Below are positions 21,196 to 31,985 of a DNA stretch of 64,000 nucleotides, in pieces (the stretch's first letter is position 1; every line of letters begins with the position of its first letter). Source of the stretch: Leuctra nigra (Eukaryota > Arthropoda > Insecta > Plecoptera > Leuctridae). The notes under the pieces are model-generated. The model was not told the origin of the DNA, searched no databases, and saw only the letters and a list, made by a program, of their open reading frames with translations. Made by a program: the position numbers and the translations under genes. The stretch is from contig OW203771.1 of assembly GCA_934045905.1 (NCBI GenBank), forward strand, positions 20,902,069 to 20,966,068, given 5' to 3'.

Positions 21196-22245
21196 TTATT
21201 TGCCACGTTTTTTTTTTATGTCTCCATTAACATCTTTAATTTTATCGCGATAATAATCATTTTTAGTAACTTTAATTAGATGATTGAGCTTGTTTCTGTA
21301 AAATTTATAATACTGCAAAAGGGTTACGTCTCCTCGGTCTTTTAAAGTTTTTAAGCGAATTTTGTCTCTGGTTCTTAACGAATTAATGAGTCCTTGTGTA
21401 ATCCAGGGCTTTAATCTACGATTTTTGTTTGTCACTTTAAAATTTTTAGTTGTTTTTACTAAGTCAATTTGCGTCTGCAGCATATCAACGAATTTCTCAG
21501 TGGCTGCCTCCGGGTCATCAATCTCTAACACTTCAGTCCAATCAATAGTTTTGACGTGGTCGATAAGAGAAAGATGGTCTATCGATATTGAATTTATTAT
21601 TTTTGGTCGGTTTGTAATTTTCACTCCTCGGGGTTTCTCCCAGTCAAAGTAAGTAGCGAAGTGATCTGTTATTGATGTACATATTACAGCTGCCCTTGGT
21701 GAATGGCCACTACTAGTTTTGAAGAAAATGTGGTCAATACATGTATTTGAATTTGGTGTTATTCTGGTGGAAACGTTGATTAAGGATTTAAAACCGTGTG
21801 CATAAAGGGAATTTAAGTATTCTGATATTGCCTTGTGCACCTGATGGTTCTCTGTGATATCGATGTTAATGTCCCCTATAATGAGATTATGCTGTGCATT
21901 CATCTTTCCAAGTTCAGCCTCAAGTTCCATGTTGAAATTAGATAAATCACTAGATGGAGATCTGTAGATTGCAAGTATAGAATATGATTCATTGTTGTGA
22001 ATCATGTTTAGAGAGACCACGTTAGCTTGTGAAAAACATATATTGCTATTGATATTTATTGATTCAAATGCTTGCTCTCTTATTAGCACGGTTATCCCAT
22101 CAAAGGAAGTATATTTACCAAGAAAATTATGTGTTTGGTACCCAGCTAGTTGGTATTGATCGGAAGATTCTTTGAGTTGTGTTTCAGTTAAAATAATTCC
22201 AAATCTCTCCTGCATTGTGCTTCTTTTCGTTGATAATTTTGGCAA
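21196..22245 (-). CDS. Retrotransposon endonuclease domain (left arm)
   Basis: 349 codons of an AP-endonuclease-like (EEP) domain: TETQLKESSDQY, LAIYRSPSSDL, the catalytic-type NLIIGDINID, then NTCIDHIF and SITDHFATY near the end of the domain. It would nick target DNA to prime reverse transcription. The N-terminal asparagine-containing strand is absent. The frame ends just after a 10-A run, where it breaks from the reverse transcriptase frame. It is identical to the right-arm frame. Confidence 0.85.
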   Translation of the reverse strand: MPKLSTKRSTMQERFGIILTETQLKESSDQYQLAGYQTHNFLGKYTSFDGITVLIREQAFESININSNICFSQANVVSLNMIHNNESYSILAIYRSPSSDLSNFNMELEAELGKMNAQHNLIIGDINIDITENHQVHKAISEYLNSLYAHGFKSLINVSTRITPNSNTCIDHIFFKTSSGHSPRAAVICTSITDHFATYFDWEKPRGVKITNRPKIINSISIDHLSLIDHVKTIDWTEVLEIDDPEAATEKFVDMLQTQIDLVKTTKNFKVTNKNRRLKPWITQGLINSLRTRDKIRLKTLKDRGDVTLLQYYKFYRNKLNHLIKVTKNDYYRDKIKDVNGDIKKKRGK

Positions 22246-22577
22246 TTTGGTGTACTTTGTGAAGGTATTAGTAAAATTGAATCGCTTTTAAAGCATAGAT
22301 ATTAGGTATCTACAGTTTTTGTCCAGGGGATTGATTATTTCAAATTATTTTCTTCTTGGAAACGTTGGATTTATTCCGTTTCTGAGCTTCTGTCTAGCCT
22401 GACATTTCCTTGAAGGTTAGGTATATCTCGGATTACACATTAATGGTGGTCATACAATGACACATTGTTTTATATTGATTCAGTGGATCGTAGTTTGCTT
22501 TCAGTTTGACTTAAAATAATGTTTTCTGTGTGTTAACGAACGCATATTCGGTTAATGTTTGCGCACGTGTCGTGCTC

Positions 22578-22612
22578 GCTCATTCAACGCGTTACACAGA
22601 GCGTTTTCCTAG
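22578..22612 (+). mobile_element. Candidate Helitron 3' terminus, second copy (left arm)
   Basis: Nearly the same 35 bases as 92-126, again ending CTAG before a T. Right-arm mirror at about 37725-37759. Its position upstream of the retrotransposon suggests that element's 5' flank is a Helitron fragment. Confidence 0.4.
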
Positions 22613-22921
22613 TAAGTTAGTTTGGAGTACTGCATATATGAAACAACATTCAGCAGCGAACTTATAAAAATGTATAAATTAAAAAATTGTAACACTCAAA
22701 TTGTTCTTTTTGTAACAAAACCTAAAAAAAAAATTGAGGGAATGAGTAAGTTTTAAAATAATAAGTTACATTTCTAACAACTATGACCTTGATTTAACAA
22801 ATTCTACTATGTTTATTTTCCGATATTCATTTTAATATCTAAAAAAATACACAGCTTTCATATGCGTTACAAAGTGGACATGTGTTACTAAATGGAACAG
22901 TGTCCCAAAGTTAACAGATTA

Positions 22922-23383
22922 TTATACTTGTGCAATCACATCAAGTATGTGCAAGGATGTGCAAACACATTGACTGAACTGCAAAACCTGCATTCTGCAT
23001 ATTATGTCATCGGCTTCTTTTGATGCATTTGCTTTATTATTTATCCAAATTAGTCCACTTTTTAAAAGTAGATCGTTACAAAGTGTACTTGTTACAAAAT
23101 GGACAAAAGGAACTTGCAAATTTCCAAGCAAAATAATAAAAACTAAGAAATTAATTTTGAATATTTCATTGCAAACATGAAAATTTGCAATATTCTGAAA
23201 TAATTCAATAAATATTGCATGATTGGAATTACTTTCATCCGTTACAAAGTGGACGGCGATTAAACACGCTCGAGCACAGAATTTCTTCAAAACACCGTGT
23301 TGAAAGTGGAGAAGCTCCGTGAAATAAATTGGAAATAGTGTGATTGAGGAAACATAATGGCAATAAAACTCCACTATCAACAC
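22922..23383 (-). CDS. 153-codon open frame with repeated TTTGTAAC motif, doubtful gene (left arm)
   Basis: Open minus-strand frame preserved in both arms with one change (I to F near the C-terminus). I do not recognise the product. The DNA carries several spaced copies of CACTTTGTAAC or close variants (23054-23100, 23240-23252, and downstream to 22863), so it is probably a repeat fragment rather than a gene. No splice sites or promoter support expression. Confidence 0.2.
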   Translation of the reverse strand: MLIVEFYCHYVSSITLFPIYFTELLHFQHGVLKKFCARACLIAVHFVTDESNSNHAIFIELFQNIANFHVCNEIFKINFLVFIILLGNLQVPFVHFVTSTLCNDLLLKSGLIWINNKANASKEADDIICRMQVLQFSQCVCTSLHILDVIAQV

Positions 23384-23700
23384 AAAATTAATAAAAATGT
23401 GAATCTAGTGGAGCGGTCGCTCCACGCCAGCCAAGTCGTACGGCGCGCGCACACTCTCATATAAAGGCTGGAGCAAACCCACTTTTACTGTAGGCATCAA
23501 AGTGGCATTTTCGGCCCACTGGATCTTAAAATTGGGGAATCTCACATTGTTGGAAAATATCTCAATTTTGAGCTATGGCCCACCCTACAACATATACCAA
23601 ATTTGGGAACAATAGGTTACGCCCTTTTCGAGCTAGAGGGCTGAGAAAACCGTGTTTTAGAGCGGTTTTCATAATAATAATAATAATAATAATAATAATC

Positions 23701-24062
23701 TCTTCAACTAAAAAAAAATATATGAAATCTAAAAATTCTGCACTGAAAAGTATTGATATCAAAAAATTTGCCAAGTCAAAACTTTATTTGAAAATCAAAA
23801 AATACTTGGCGCATCGTGTATATAAATAGCATAGAAGTATAGGCCAGATATAAAATATACATCAAATATACATATACATATAGTATACCTATAATTCTCA
23901 AAAAAATCGATGCGCCAAGTATTTTTTGATTTTCAAATAAAGTTTTGACTTGGCAAATTTTTTGATATCAATACTTTTCAGTGCAGAATTTTTAGATTTC
24001 ATATATTTTTTTTAGTTGAAGAGACTTGGCTGGTATTTTTACACGAAGTGTTTTTTATGGGG
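23701..24062. mobile_element. Long-hairpin MITE, second copy with one truncated end (left arm)
   Basis: Same inverted arms as the 27474 copy. The left end starts directly at TCTTCAAC after an ATA microsatellite and lacks the terminal CCCCATAAAAAACAC, whereas the right end keeps it. One terminus was therefore lost at the junction with the adjoining block. Confidence 0.75.
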
Positions 24063-27000
24063 ATATCACTCCTTTTTTTAGTTTATTCTTACAACTTGTG
24101 ACACATATGAAATGAACAATTACTAAATTCTTTAAAAAAAATCGCCATTTACGATTTGGTTACTACTAATGAAAATCTGTTATATATTCATATATAGTCT
24201 TTCGTGAAGAATAGCAAAGGTTTCATTACAATCGGTCAACCCAGTTCCGAGATATGGCATACACATCGGTTTTCAAAATGGCTGCTAAACTTACTGCACT
24301 GCCACATAGAATTTATATCTACAATTAATGTGTATCATTTAAGGCTTCCTGAATATGTATTCATTGTATAGAATGGGGAATACAATAATTTTTAAATTTG
24401 AATTACTTCATTTCCGGGCTCATAAATAAGAACATTCTAGTTTGACTGTTCCTATTACATTAAGATGGCCTTCCGAATCATTTGGCGCTAGTTTCGTACT
24501 GATCGGTCTACCAGTTTTCGAGATACGACGTTACTTCCGGTTTCAAAATGGCGGCTGAGATCTCTAACCCCTTGAATTTTAATTTACACATGATAACATC
24601 TTATTATAAGCTGTCTCAAATAGTGTTTATTGTATCAAAATGTAAATTTGTGAGATTTTTCAAATGTGTGACGTCATTTCCGGTTTTGCTATAAGAAACT
24701 GCAAATATTATTGTTGATAATACATAAAGTTGACCGTCTAAATTGTTTGGCGCTGGTTTCGTTCAAATCTATTTAGCCGTTATTAAGATATGATGTCACT
24801 ACCGGTTTCAAAATGGCGGATTCCAGTTGGTTTTATAACAACTCAAATGAGATATCAAAAGTACATACGTTACATAAATATCAAAATAATCGGATCAATC
24901 TTTGTTGCCGAAATGCCAATCGATGTATTTCAAATTTCATGACGTCATTTCCGGTTTCGTTAACATAATTTTTAGTCTTTTGCTACTGATAATGCATATA
25001 GATGACCGTCTGAATCGTTTGGCGCAAATTTCGTTCCAATCAGTTTAGCCGTTGTTGAGATATGACGTCACTTCCGGTTTCAAAATGGCGGCACAAAAAA
25101 TTCATAGGGTAAAGGTTAAATCAGACGCCAAAAGTGCACACGTGGTAAAAATGTGAGATCAATCGGTTCAGCCGTTTAGGCTGTGGCCTTGTTACCGGAT
25201 TTGAATTCCAGGAGACTACTACTACTACTACTACTACTGAGATTATTATTATTATGAAAACCGCCCTAAAACACTGTTTTCACTGCCCTTTAGCTCGCAA
25301 AGGGCGTAACCTATTGGGCCCAAATTTGGTATATGTAGTAGGGTGGGCCATAGCTCGAAATTAAGATATTTCGCAACAATGTGAGATTTCCCAATTTTAA
25401 GATCCAGTAGGCCGAAAATGCCACTTTGATGCTTACAGTAAAAGTGGGTTGCTCCAGCCTTTTTAAATGAGAGTGTGCGCGCGCCGTACGACTTGGCTGG
25501 CGTGGAGCGACCGCTCCACTAGGTAATAATCTCAGTAGTAGTAGTCTCCTGGAATTCAAATCCGGTAAACAGGCCACAGCCTAAACGGCTGAACCGATTG
25601 ATCTCACATTTTTACCACGTGTGCACTTTTGGCGTCTGATTTAACCTTCACTCCATGAATTTTTTGTGCCGCCTTTTGAAACCGGAAGTGACGTCATATC
25701 TCGTCAACGGCTAGACCGATCGGAACGAAATTTGCGCCAAACGATTCAGACGGTCAACTTTATGGATTATCAGTAGCAAAAGACTATACATTATGTTAAT
25801 GAAACCGGAAATGACGTCATGAAATTTGAAATAAATCGATTGGCATTTCGGCAACAAAGATTGATCCGATTATTTTGATATTTTTGTAACGTATGTACTT
25901 TTGATATCTCATTTGACTTATTATAAAACCAACCGGAAGCCGCCATTTTAAAACCGGAAGTGACATCATATCTCAATAACGGCTAAATAGATATGAACGA
26001 AACCAGCGCTAAACAATTGAGACGGTCAACTTAATGTATTATCATTAATCTAGTGGAGCGGTCGCTCCACGCCAGCCAAGTCGTACGGCGCGCACACTCT
26101 CAAATAAAGGCTGGAGCAAACCCACTTTTACTGTAAGCATCAAAGTGGCATTTTCGGCCTACTGGATCTTAAAATTGGGAAATCTCACATTGTTGCGATA
26201 TATCTTAATTTCGAGCTATGGCCCACCCTACAACATATACCAAATTTGGGAACAATAGGTTACGCCATTTGCACGCTAGAGGGCCGTGAAAACAGTGTTT
26301 TAGGGCGGTTTTCATAATAATAATCAGTAATAATCTCAGTAGTAGTAGTAGTAGTAGGCTGGAGCTAAAATCCGGTAAACAGGCCACAGCCTAAACGGCT
26401 GAACCGATTGATCTCACATTTTTACCACGTGTGCACTTTTGGCGTCTGATTTAACCTTCACCCCATGAATTTTTTGTGCCGCTATTTTGAAACCGGAAGT
26501 GACGTCATATCTCAACAACGGCTAGACCGATTGGAACGAAAATAGCGCCAAACGATTCGGACGGTCATCTATATGGATAATCAATAGCAACAGACTAAAA
26601 TTTATGTTAACGAAACCGGAAATGACGTCATGAAATTTAATTCATCGATTGGCATTTCGGCAACAAATTTGATCCAATTATTTTGATATTTATGTAACGT
26701 ATGTTCTTTTGTGATATTATTTGACTTGATATAAAACCAACTGGAAGCCGCCATTTTGAAACCAGAAATGACATCATATCTTAATAACGTCTTAATAGAT
26801 TTAAACGAAACCAACGCTAAACAATTTAGACGGTCAACTTTATGTATTATCATCAATAATATTTGCAGTTTCCCATACTGAAACCGGAAATGACGTCACA
26901 CATTTTAAAAATCGCACAAATTTACATTTTGATGCAATAAATATACTATTTGAGACTGCTTATAATAAAATGAAATCATGTTTAAATTATAATTCAAGAG

Positions 27001-27473
27001 GTCAGTGATTTCAGCAGCCATTTTGAAATCGGAAGAAACGACGTAATATCTCGAAAACTGGTTGACAGATCGGTATGAAACTAGTGCCAAACGATTCGGA
27101 AGGACATCTCTATGGAATAGGAACAGTCAAACTAGAATTTTCCTATTTATGAGGCCGGAAATGACGTCATTCAAATTTATAAATCATTATAATCCCCTCC
27201 TATACAATAAATACATATTCAGAAAGCTAAAAATGATACACATCATTTATAGTTATAAATTCTATGTGGCAGTGCAGAAAGTTCAGCGGCCATTTTGAAA
27301 ACCGACGTGTTGCCATATCTCGGAACTGGGTTGACCGATTGGAATGAAACCTTTGTTTTTTTCATGAGAATAACCAAATTGTAAAGGGTAATTTTTTTTA
27401 AAGGATTTAGTAATTGTTCATGTGATATGTGTCACACGTAAGTTGTAAGAATAAACTAAAAAAAGTAGTGATA

Positions 27474-27874
27474 TCCCCATAAAAAACACTCCGTGTAAAA
27501 ATACCAGCCAAGTCTTTTCAACTTAAAAAAAATAATGAAATCTAAAGATTCTGCACTGAAAAGTAGTGATATCAAAAAATTAGCCAAGTCAAAACTTTAT
27601 TTGAAAATCAAAAAATACTTGGCGCATCGTTTTTTTAGGGCATTATAGGTATACTATGTATATGTATATTTCATGTATAATTTATAATTGGCTTATACTT
27701 CCAAGCTATTTATGTACACGATGCGCCAAGTATTTTTTGATTTTCAAATAAAGTTTTGACTTGGCTAATTTTTTGATATCACTACTTTTCAGTGCAGAAT
27801 TTTTAGATTTCATTATTTTTTTTAAGTTGAAGAGACTTGGCTGGTATTTTTACACGGAGTGTTTTTTATGGGGT
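27474..27874. mobile_element. Long-hairpin MITE, complete copy
   Basis: Arms of about 155 bp beginning CCCCATAAAAAACACT are near-perfect inverted repeats around a roughly 95-bp AT-rich loop. Both arms contain CCAAGTCAAAACTTTATTTG and reach TTGGCGCATCG at the loop. It is inserted inside a foldback module: the interrupted sequence resumes with AATATTTGCAGTTTCCCATA. Confidence 0.8.
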
Positions 27875-28211
27875 AATATTTGCAGTTTCCCATACCGAAA
27901 CCGGAAATGACGTCACACATTTAAATGAAGTTATCAAAATTTGGGCTTCGTCATGACATCCGCCTATTCTTTGTGAACAAAATGAGCCCTCGTGGAAGTA
28001 TGTAGTGTGAAAGATGGGGCTTAAATCGTCACAAAAATAAATATTTTTATTTTGAAAAATAAAAAGGCAAATTTTTACGGTACAATAATAATGTGTTAAA
28101 TACAGTGAGTACTGAATGAGAAAAATGTCCTCCCGACTTTTTGAGTGCAGTGGTTTGGCCAATAACGTGATTTATATTTGTAGTCACGTGGTATCGCTCG
28201 AATCGCGTTAA

Positions 28212-28742
28212 GGTGATACTAGCGCTCGGCCGTTTTAGAAAATTGAGAGAGAAAAATTGTTTCGTTAGTGAGTGTAACTTTTACAGGATGTTCACATAAT
28301 CAGTCTGATTGTATTATATTAGTAGCACTTTTTCATTTTTGCTTATTGTATCGTTAATTAGGCGCCGGTTATTCAACAAAACCGCGCAAAACTATGAAAT
28401 TTGCGATACGATTGGAGACCAAATCCGTTAACCAATTGATCTCAAATTTTAATCATGATTAGATGAAAGACAAACTCAGGGTTATTACTTGGCACATTTT
28501 TGAAATTTAATTTTATACGGCACCCAGGGAGACAAGAAAATAGCTAATTTTTCACCAAAAATCCACTAATTATAACTAATTAACGAAACAAAATTTATAA
28601 ATTTACCAAGGGATAACCCTAAGTTTGTCTTTTATCTAATCACGATTAAAATTTTAAGTAATTTGGTCTACCCATTTCGTCTCCAATCGTATCGCAAAAA
28701 GTGTCTACAAAAAGCAGCAAAATCGCTCGCGCAAGCAGCACC
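28212..28742. mobile_element. TTAA-flanked inverted-repeat element
   Basis: TTAA at 28208-28211 and 28743-28746 flank GGTG...CACC termini, with related GC-rich ends (TACTAGCGCTCGG and CGCTCGCGCAAGC). An inner imperfect inverted repeat of about 95 bp (starting GCGATACGATTGGAGAC near 28402 and ending near 28696) dominates the body. TTAA targets suggest a piggyBac-related MITE, but the termini are not classic. Confidence 0.5.
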
Positions 28743-28801
28743 TTAACGAGCAGACTGAATAAAGAAGGTTCGTTAAAATCTAGAATCTATCTGGGGACAT
28801 T

Positions 28802-30528
28802 TCATTTTGTCTTTTGCTTCTGCTCTGCAAACGTGTTGAGCGTGGTGTAGTACGAGTAGGCCGTCTGCAGAACCTGCAACTGGGGAAGTTCAGGAGGATT
28901 CACATGAGATATTGAAGATCATACGTTTCCATGGTAACACGTAACAAACTCTCTCTAGGGTTGAGAGAGTTGGAACATGGCCTCTCTGTACCAAATCTCC
29001 AGCAATGTTTAAATTGAATCACATATTCACGTAAGGGCATCAGTCATTGGTAAGTAGTGTGAGATAAATGAAAAAAACTGTGTAACACTTTGTAGATTAA
29101 AAAAAATGTGACAGTACTGATTCAAATACTATAACATATATTAGCTTTTAACTTTTTTTTGTTTTAAACCTTACAACACCTCTAGTTAGGACTTTTTTGC
29201 TCTGGACTCATGCCCTTACTTGAATACATCCAAGTTCATTTTACCAGAACTACATGTATTCAAAATGTTCAATATAATGCTAAATCATTTAATTTTGCTC
29301 AAATATAATTTCTCCCAGAAAAAAAACACTCCGTATAAAAAAGGCGGCCATTGTCTCTTTACTGGGTAAATCCAAGCCAAGGCATCAAAAAAAATGTTGA
29401 AATATGTGAGGGTACGACTCCGAAAAGAAGCTAAGTAATGACATTTCCAAATATTAATCTTATATTTGGAGCATCGTTCATTTAATACTTTTTTTAAGTT
29501 TTTAAAGTTAGATTATGTATTTCCATCCCGTGCAGATGACGGACTTTCTTCAGAAAATGTGCGTCTCTTCAATAATGCGATTTCCAAACTCAAGTTGATT
29601 TCGTTATTTTAAGGACTTTACTTGAATAACTGATTCAATTTAGTTGATTGCAACAAAATGCTTCTCATGACTATTATTATTATTCAAGCAATTCAAAGAT
29701 TTTGTATATTTTGTCATTTTTTTTGTAAAATTATTTATTTTTGTCAACAGTTTTGATTTTCGATTTTGAATTCGAAATCCCAAACCTTTGGATTGCTTTC
29801 AAATGCTTCGCTTTGCTTTCTTCACCCTAACTCACAGTATCGAATGTCTCCATCGTAATCGGCACAAAGTTAACAGATTGGAACTGAAACGGCTGATTTG
29901 CATTGGATATGATGATCCCGAGTGACTTCTTGAAGCTGTCTGAAGCTTGGAACCAATCACAACTGTACGCTGCCTCTCCCACCAGACCACTCTGCAGGAG
30001 AAAATATTGTCAGATTATACTGTGAACAGTTAAATATTACATTGAAGGAATGTTGTATCTCGAATATCGGACCCGAGGTGAATGTTATGTACTTACACCA
30101 TATTTATTTTTGAAATAATATGCATATTTAATGGGTTTACCTGCTCGGAGATATTATCCGCCAACCAGCAGAGGACCATCAGAACAACAAGTAGCATAGA
30201 AGTGTTGATCACCGTAATAATTGCCAAAAGTTTGTTGTAGTTCGCCATCTAAAGAGTAATAGTTACAGCTTGAAACATTCTTGTTCAAATATATTTCTAT
30301 TCAATATGATAATTGTCCAGAGAAAGAAATGTGTAGATTGTTTTGTGTAAGTAATAAAAATGTGTTGATGGATATATTTCAGACAATTCATATTAGCTAC
30401 CTGGTAAATGTGTTCCTCCATGACTTACCAATGTGCAGTACACGATCCCCATTACACCAGGTATCAGACAGGCGATGAACGCAGCCAAGAAGAAATGATT
30501 GGCTATTTCATTCATTTCATTGCACACA
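28802..30528 (-). CDS. Insect odorant receptor (7tm_6 family), C-terminal four exons
   Basis: Minus-strand exons: 30528-30429 (acceptor uncertain; ...NHFFLAAFIACLIPGVM), 30248-30141 (36 codons, membrane span LLAIITVINTSMLLVVLMVL), 29991-29836 (52 codons, GEAAYSCDWFQAS) and 28879-28802 (25 codons, LQVLQTAYSYYTTLNTF, then TGA). The last three junctions have good splice sites: GTAAGT, TTTAG, GTAAAC, CTGCAG, GTGAGT and CTTCCCCAG. All three joins are phase 0. The E-A-Y-x-C-x-W motif, the METFDT segment and the tyrosine-rich AYSYYTTLNTF end are hallmarks of insect ORs, ligand-gated ion channel subunits that pair with Orco in sensory neurons. About 130 C-terminal residues are visible against roughly 400 for a full receptor; the 5' exons would lie above 30528, towards the hAT element and the gap. 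The ATG opening the 36-codon exon is internal, not the start. Single copy here because it lies in the spacer. Confidence 0.85.
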
Positions 30529-30697
30529 CTTTTCTCAAGTTATATCTATTTAGAATGCAACATGAAGTGATGACAACACATCAAAATCTAACATTTTCTC
30601 CTCAATTTAACTCAAGAATTCACTGCACCTACCTCAGTAGTTCTTCGTGCATCTTGATGCAGTTGGCAAGAAAACTTATTTAATTATTTAAAGTTCA

Positions 30698-30855
30698 GTT
30701 AATTTGTCAATATTGGTGGCTCAACAAGTATCAAGAAAAATAAGAAAAAGAAACCACACAAAAAAGCTCCATTACGTGCCTCCATTAAATAGTTTCTCAA
30801 AATATTTTAATTGTTATAATTATGTTAATTTGCAATCTTGGTGGTTCAGTTTAAG
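30698..30855. repeat. Local tandem duplication interrupted by the hAT insertion
   Basis: TTAATTTG...TTGGTGG and, downstream, CCACACAAAAAAGCTCCATT occur here and again split across 30824-30855 and 31986-32016. A duplication of about 125 bp existed before the hAT element entered the second copy. Confidence 0.6.
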
Positions 30856-31977
30856 CAGGGTTGGGTCATTACGCGTAGAATATTAATTTTCTACATACAC
30901 GTAGAATAACACGTAGAATATGTAGAAAATGTAGAATATTATTGTAGAATATTTTTTTAATCGCCAGTGGATTGACATTGGTAAAATTTGGAAAAGTTGG
31001 CAAAGACCAAAATATATTATTTTACCTTATTAGTTGCCCTATTTTCAATACTTCAAAACTTCATGTAACTTTCTTATAACAGATTAGAATCGACTAGATC
31101 TGACTCTGAGTCCATTGAATGATAACGTCAACATGAATATAAATCCCGCAATTATCAACTTATCAATAAAATTGCATGACACTGTTCTTATTAAACCTAT
31201 TGCATGGCAAGGTTTTATGTAAATTCTTGAGATAGACACCAGAAACAAATGAAATTCATGGCCAAACTTATATAACTTATACTTATATACAGCGGTCGAG
31301 TTCAAATCTTTTCTATTAATTCTACTCATATTCTATCTTGTATGAAACGGTCACAACCTTAATTTTGGCTAATTAGAGAGCAATACTACCTCTTAATTAA
31401 TAAGCCTATTCAAAGCACACTTCCCCTACAATTCTGCAATAGGGAACACTCAATGATTTGAATATGTATTGCAGGAAAAGCCATTACCTAGCAAGATTGT
31501 AAAAAATTGAAATTAAAACAACATTTCAAAATAATTTCTAATTGAAGAGACATAACCATGTAGAAAGGAACGTAATTTCTACTTAAAAGTTGTGGGCATA
31601 TTCTTCATGTTTGGTTAATTGAATCTAGATTACAGCATCCAGCATTACAGCAAGCAACTACCAAAGTCCCAATGAGATGATTGAGTATCACTGTGCGTTT
31701 TTATGTTAATGTTAAATTTAGAAGTTTGTCTCTCTCGTATCAATAATTTGGTTGAGTTGTTATGTACTAGGTACTTCATAGTAAAGTAAAAAGCTGTTAT
31801 TCATTCATCATTTAAATTGTGATCATTGTAAACCAATTTAATATGTTTTTCTTAAAAATAATATTCTACGTGTAGAATATGTCATCTACATCAATATTCT
31901 ACATTACATATTCTACGGTAGAAAATACGCGTAGAATACCCATTTTCTACGCGGAATATTCTACTGACCCAACCCTG
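30856..31977. mobile_element. Non-autonomous hAT element with perfect 8-bp target duplication
   Basis: Terminal inverted repeats CAGGGTTGGGTCA / TGACCCAACCCTG, flanked on both sides by AGTTTAAG (30848-30855 and 31978-31985). An 8-bp duplication and CAGGG termini are diagnostic of the hAT superfamily. Subterminal regions are packed with GTAGAATAT-type motifs in both orientations. No transposase is encoded; an 81-codon frame (31084-31329, -) resembles nothing known to me. Confidence 0.88.
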
Positions 31978-31985
31978 AGTTTAAG

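Larger units (their letters stand above)
19240..22300 (-). mobile_element. Jockey/CR1-like non-LTR retrotransposon, 5'-incomplete (left arm)
   Basis: Encodes endonuclease (22245-21196) and reverse transcriptase (21154-19379) in one direction. The 3' end is AT-rich with short TATCTATTA-type repeats near 19250-19320. No nucleic-acid-binding first protein with CCHC knuckles was found, and the endonuclease lacks its usual N-terminal start, so the copy is probably 5' truncated. Boundaries are approximate. Confidence 0.85.
1..27298. repeat. Left arm of a giant inverted repeat (palindrome)
   Basis: Every feature here recurs in reverse complement at 33038-60391. Mirror coordinates sum to 60391 near the outer end, about 60690 between 6.1 and 12.9 kb, about 60338 from 13.5 kb and 60336 at the inner end. 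The arms are therefore collinear with only a few length changes. Many reading frames are identical in both arms, including 349- and 591-residue retrotransposon frames. The arm runs off the window at base 1, so its true length is unknown. A haplotype duplicate joined in inverted orientation is the simplest explanation. Confidence 0.97.
23405..27900. mobile_element. Nested foldback array of an unclassified element family (left arm)
   Basis: A cluster of repeat blocks in opposing orientations. Three copies of a terminal stem (GTGGAGCG/CGCTCCAC next to CTAG) lie at 23405-23425 and 26050-26070 (minus-facing) and 25502-25522 (plus-facing). Each adjoins a conserved block of about 290 bp ending in a triplet microsatellite (ATA or CTA repeats). 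Inside are modules of about 120-160 bp with TGACGTCA next to TTCCGG, alternating with versions that continue to CAAAATGGCGGC. The blocks at 24.2-25.2 kb are inverted relative to those at 25.5-27.3 kb. No protein is encoded. Confidence 0.8.

Noticed and set aside
23405..27900. CRISPR-like or satellite array
   Set aside because: Repeat units are in opposing orientations with variable spacing and no unique spacers; they are nested transposon copies in a eukaryotic genome.
30141..30248. ATG at 30248 as the odorant receptor start
   Set aside because: It directly follows an acceptor, and the encoded span is an internal membrane segment of the family, with an upstream exon ending in phase 0.
31084..31329. 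81-codon frame as a transposase or receptor exon
   Set aside because: Lies inside the hAT element, has no DDE or dimerisation motif and no splice support.
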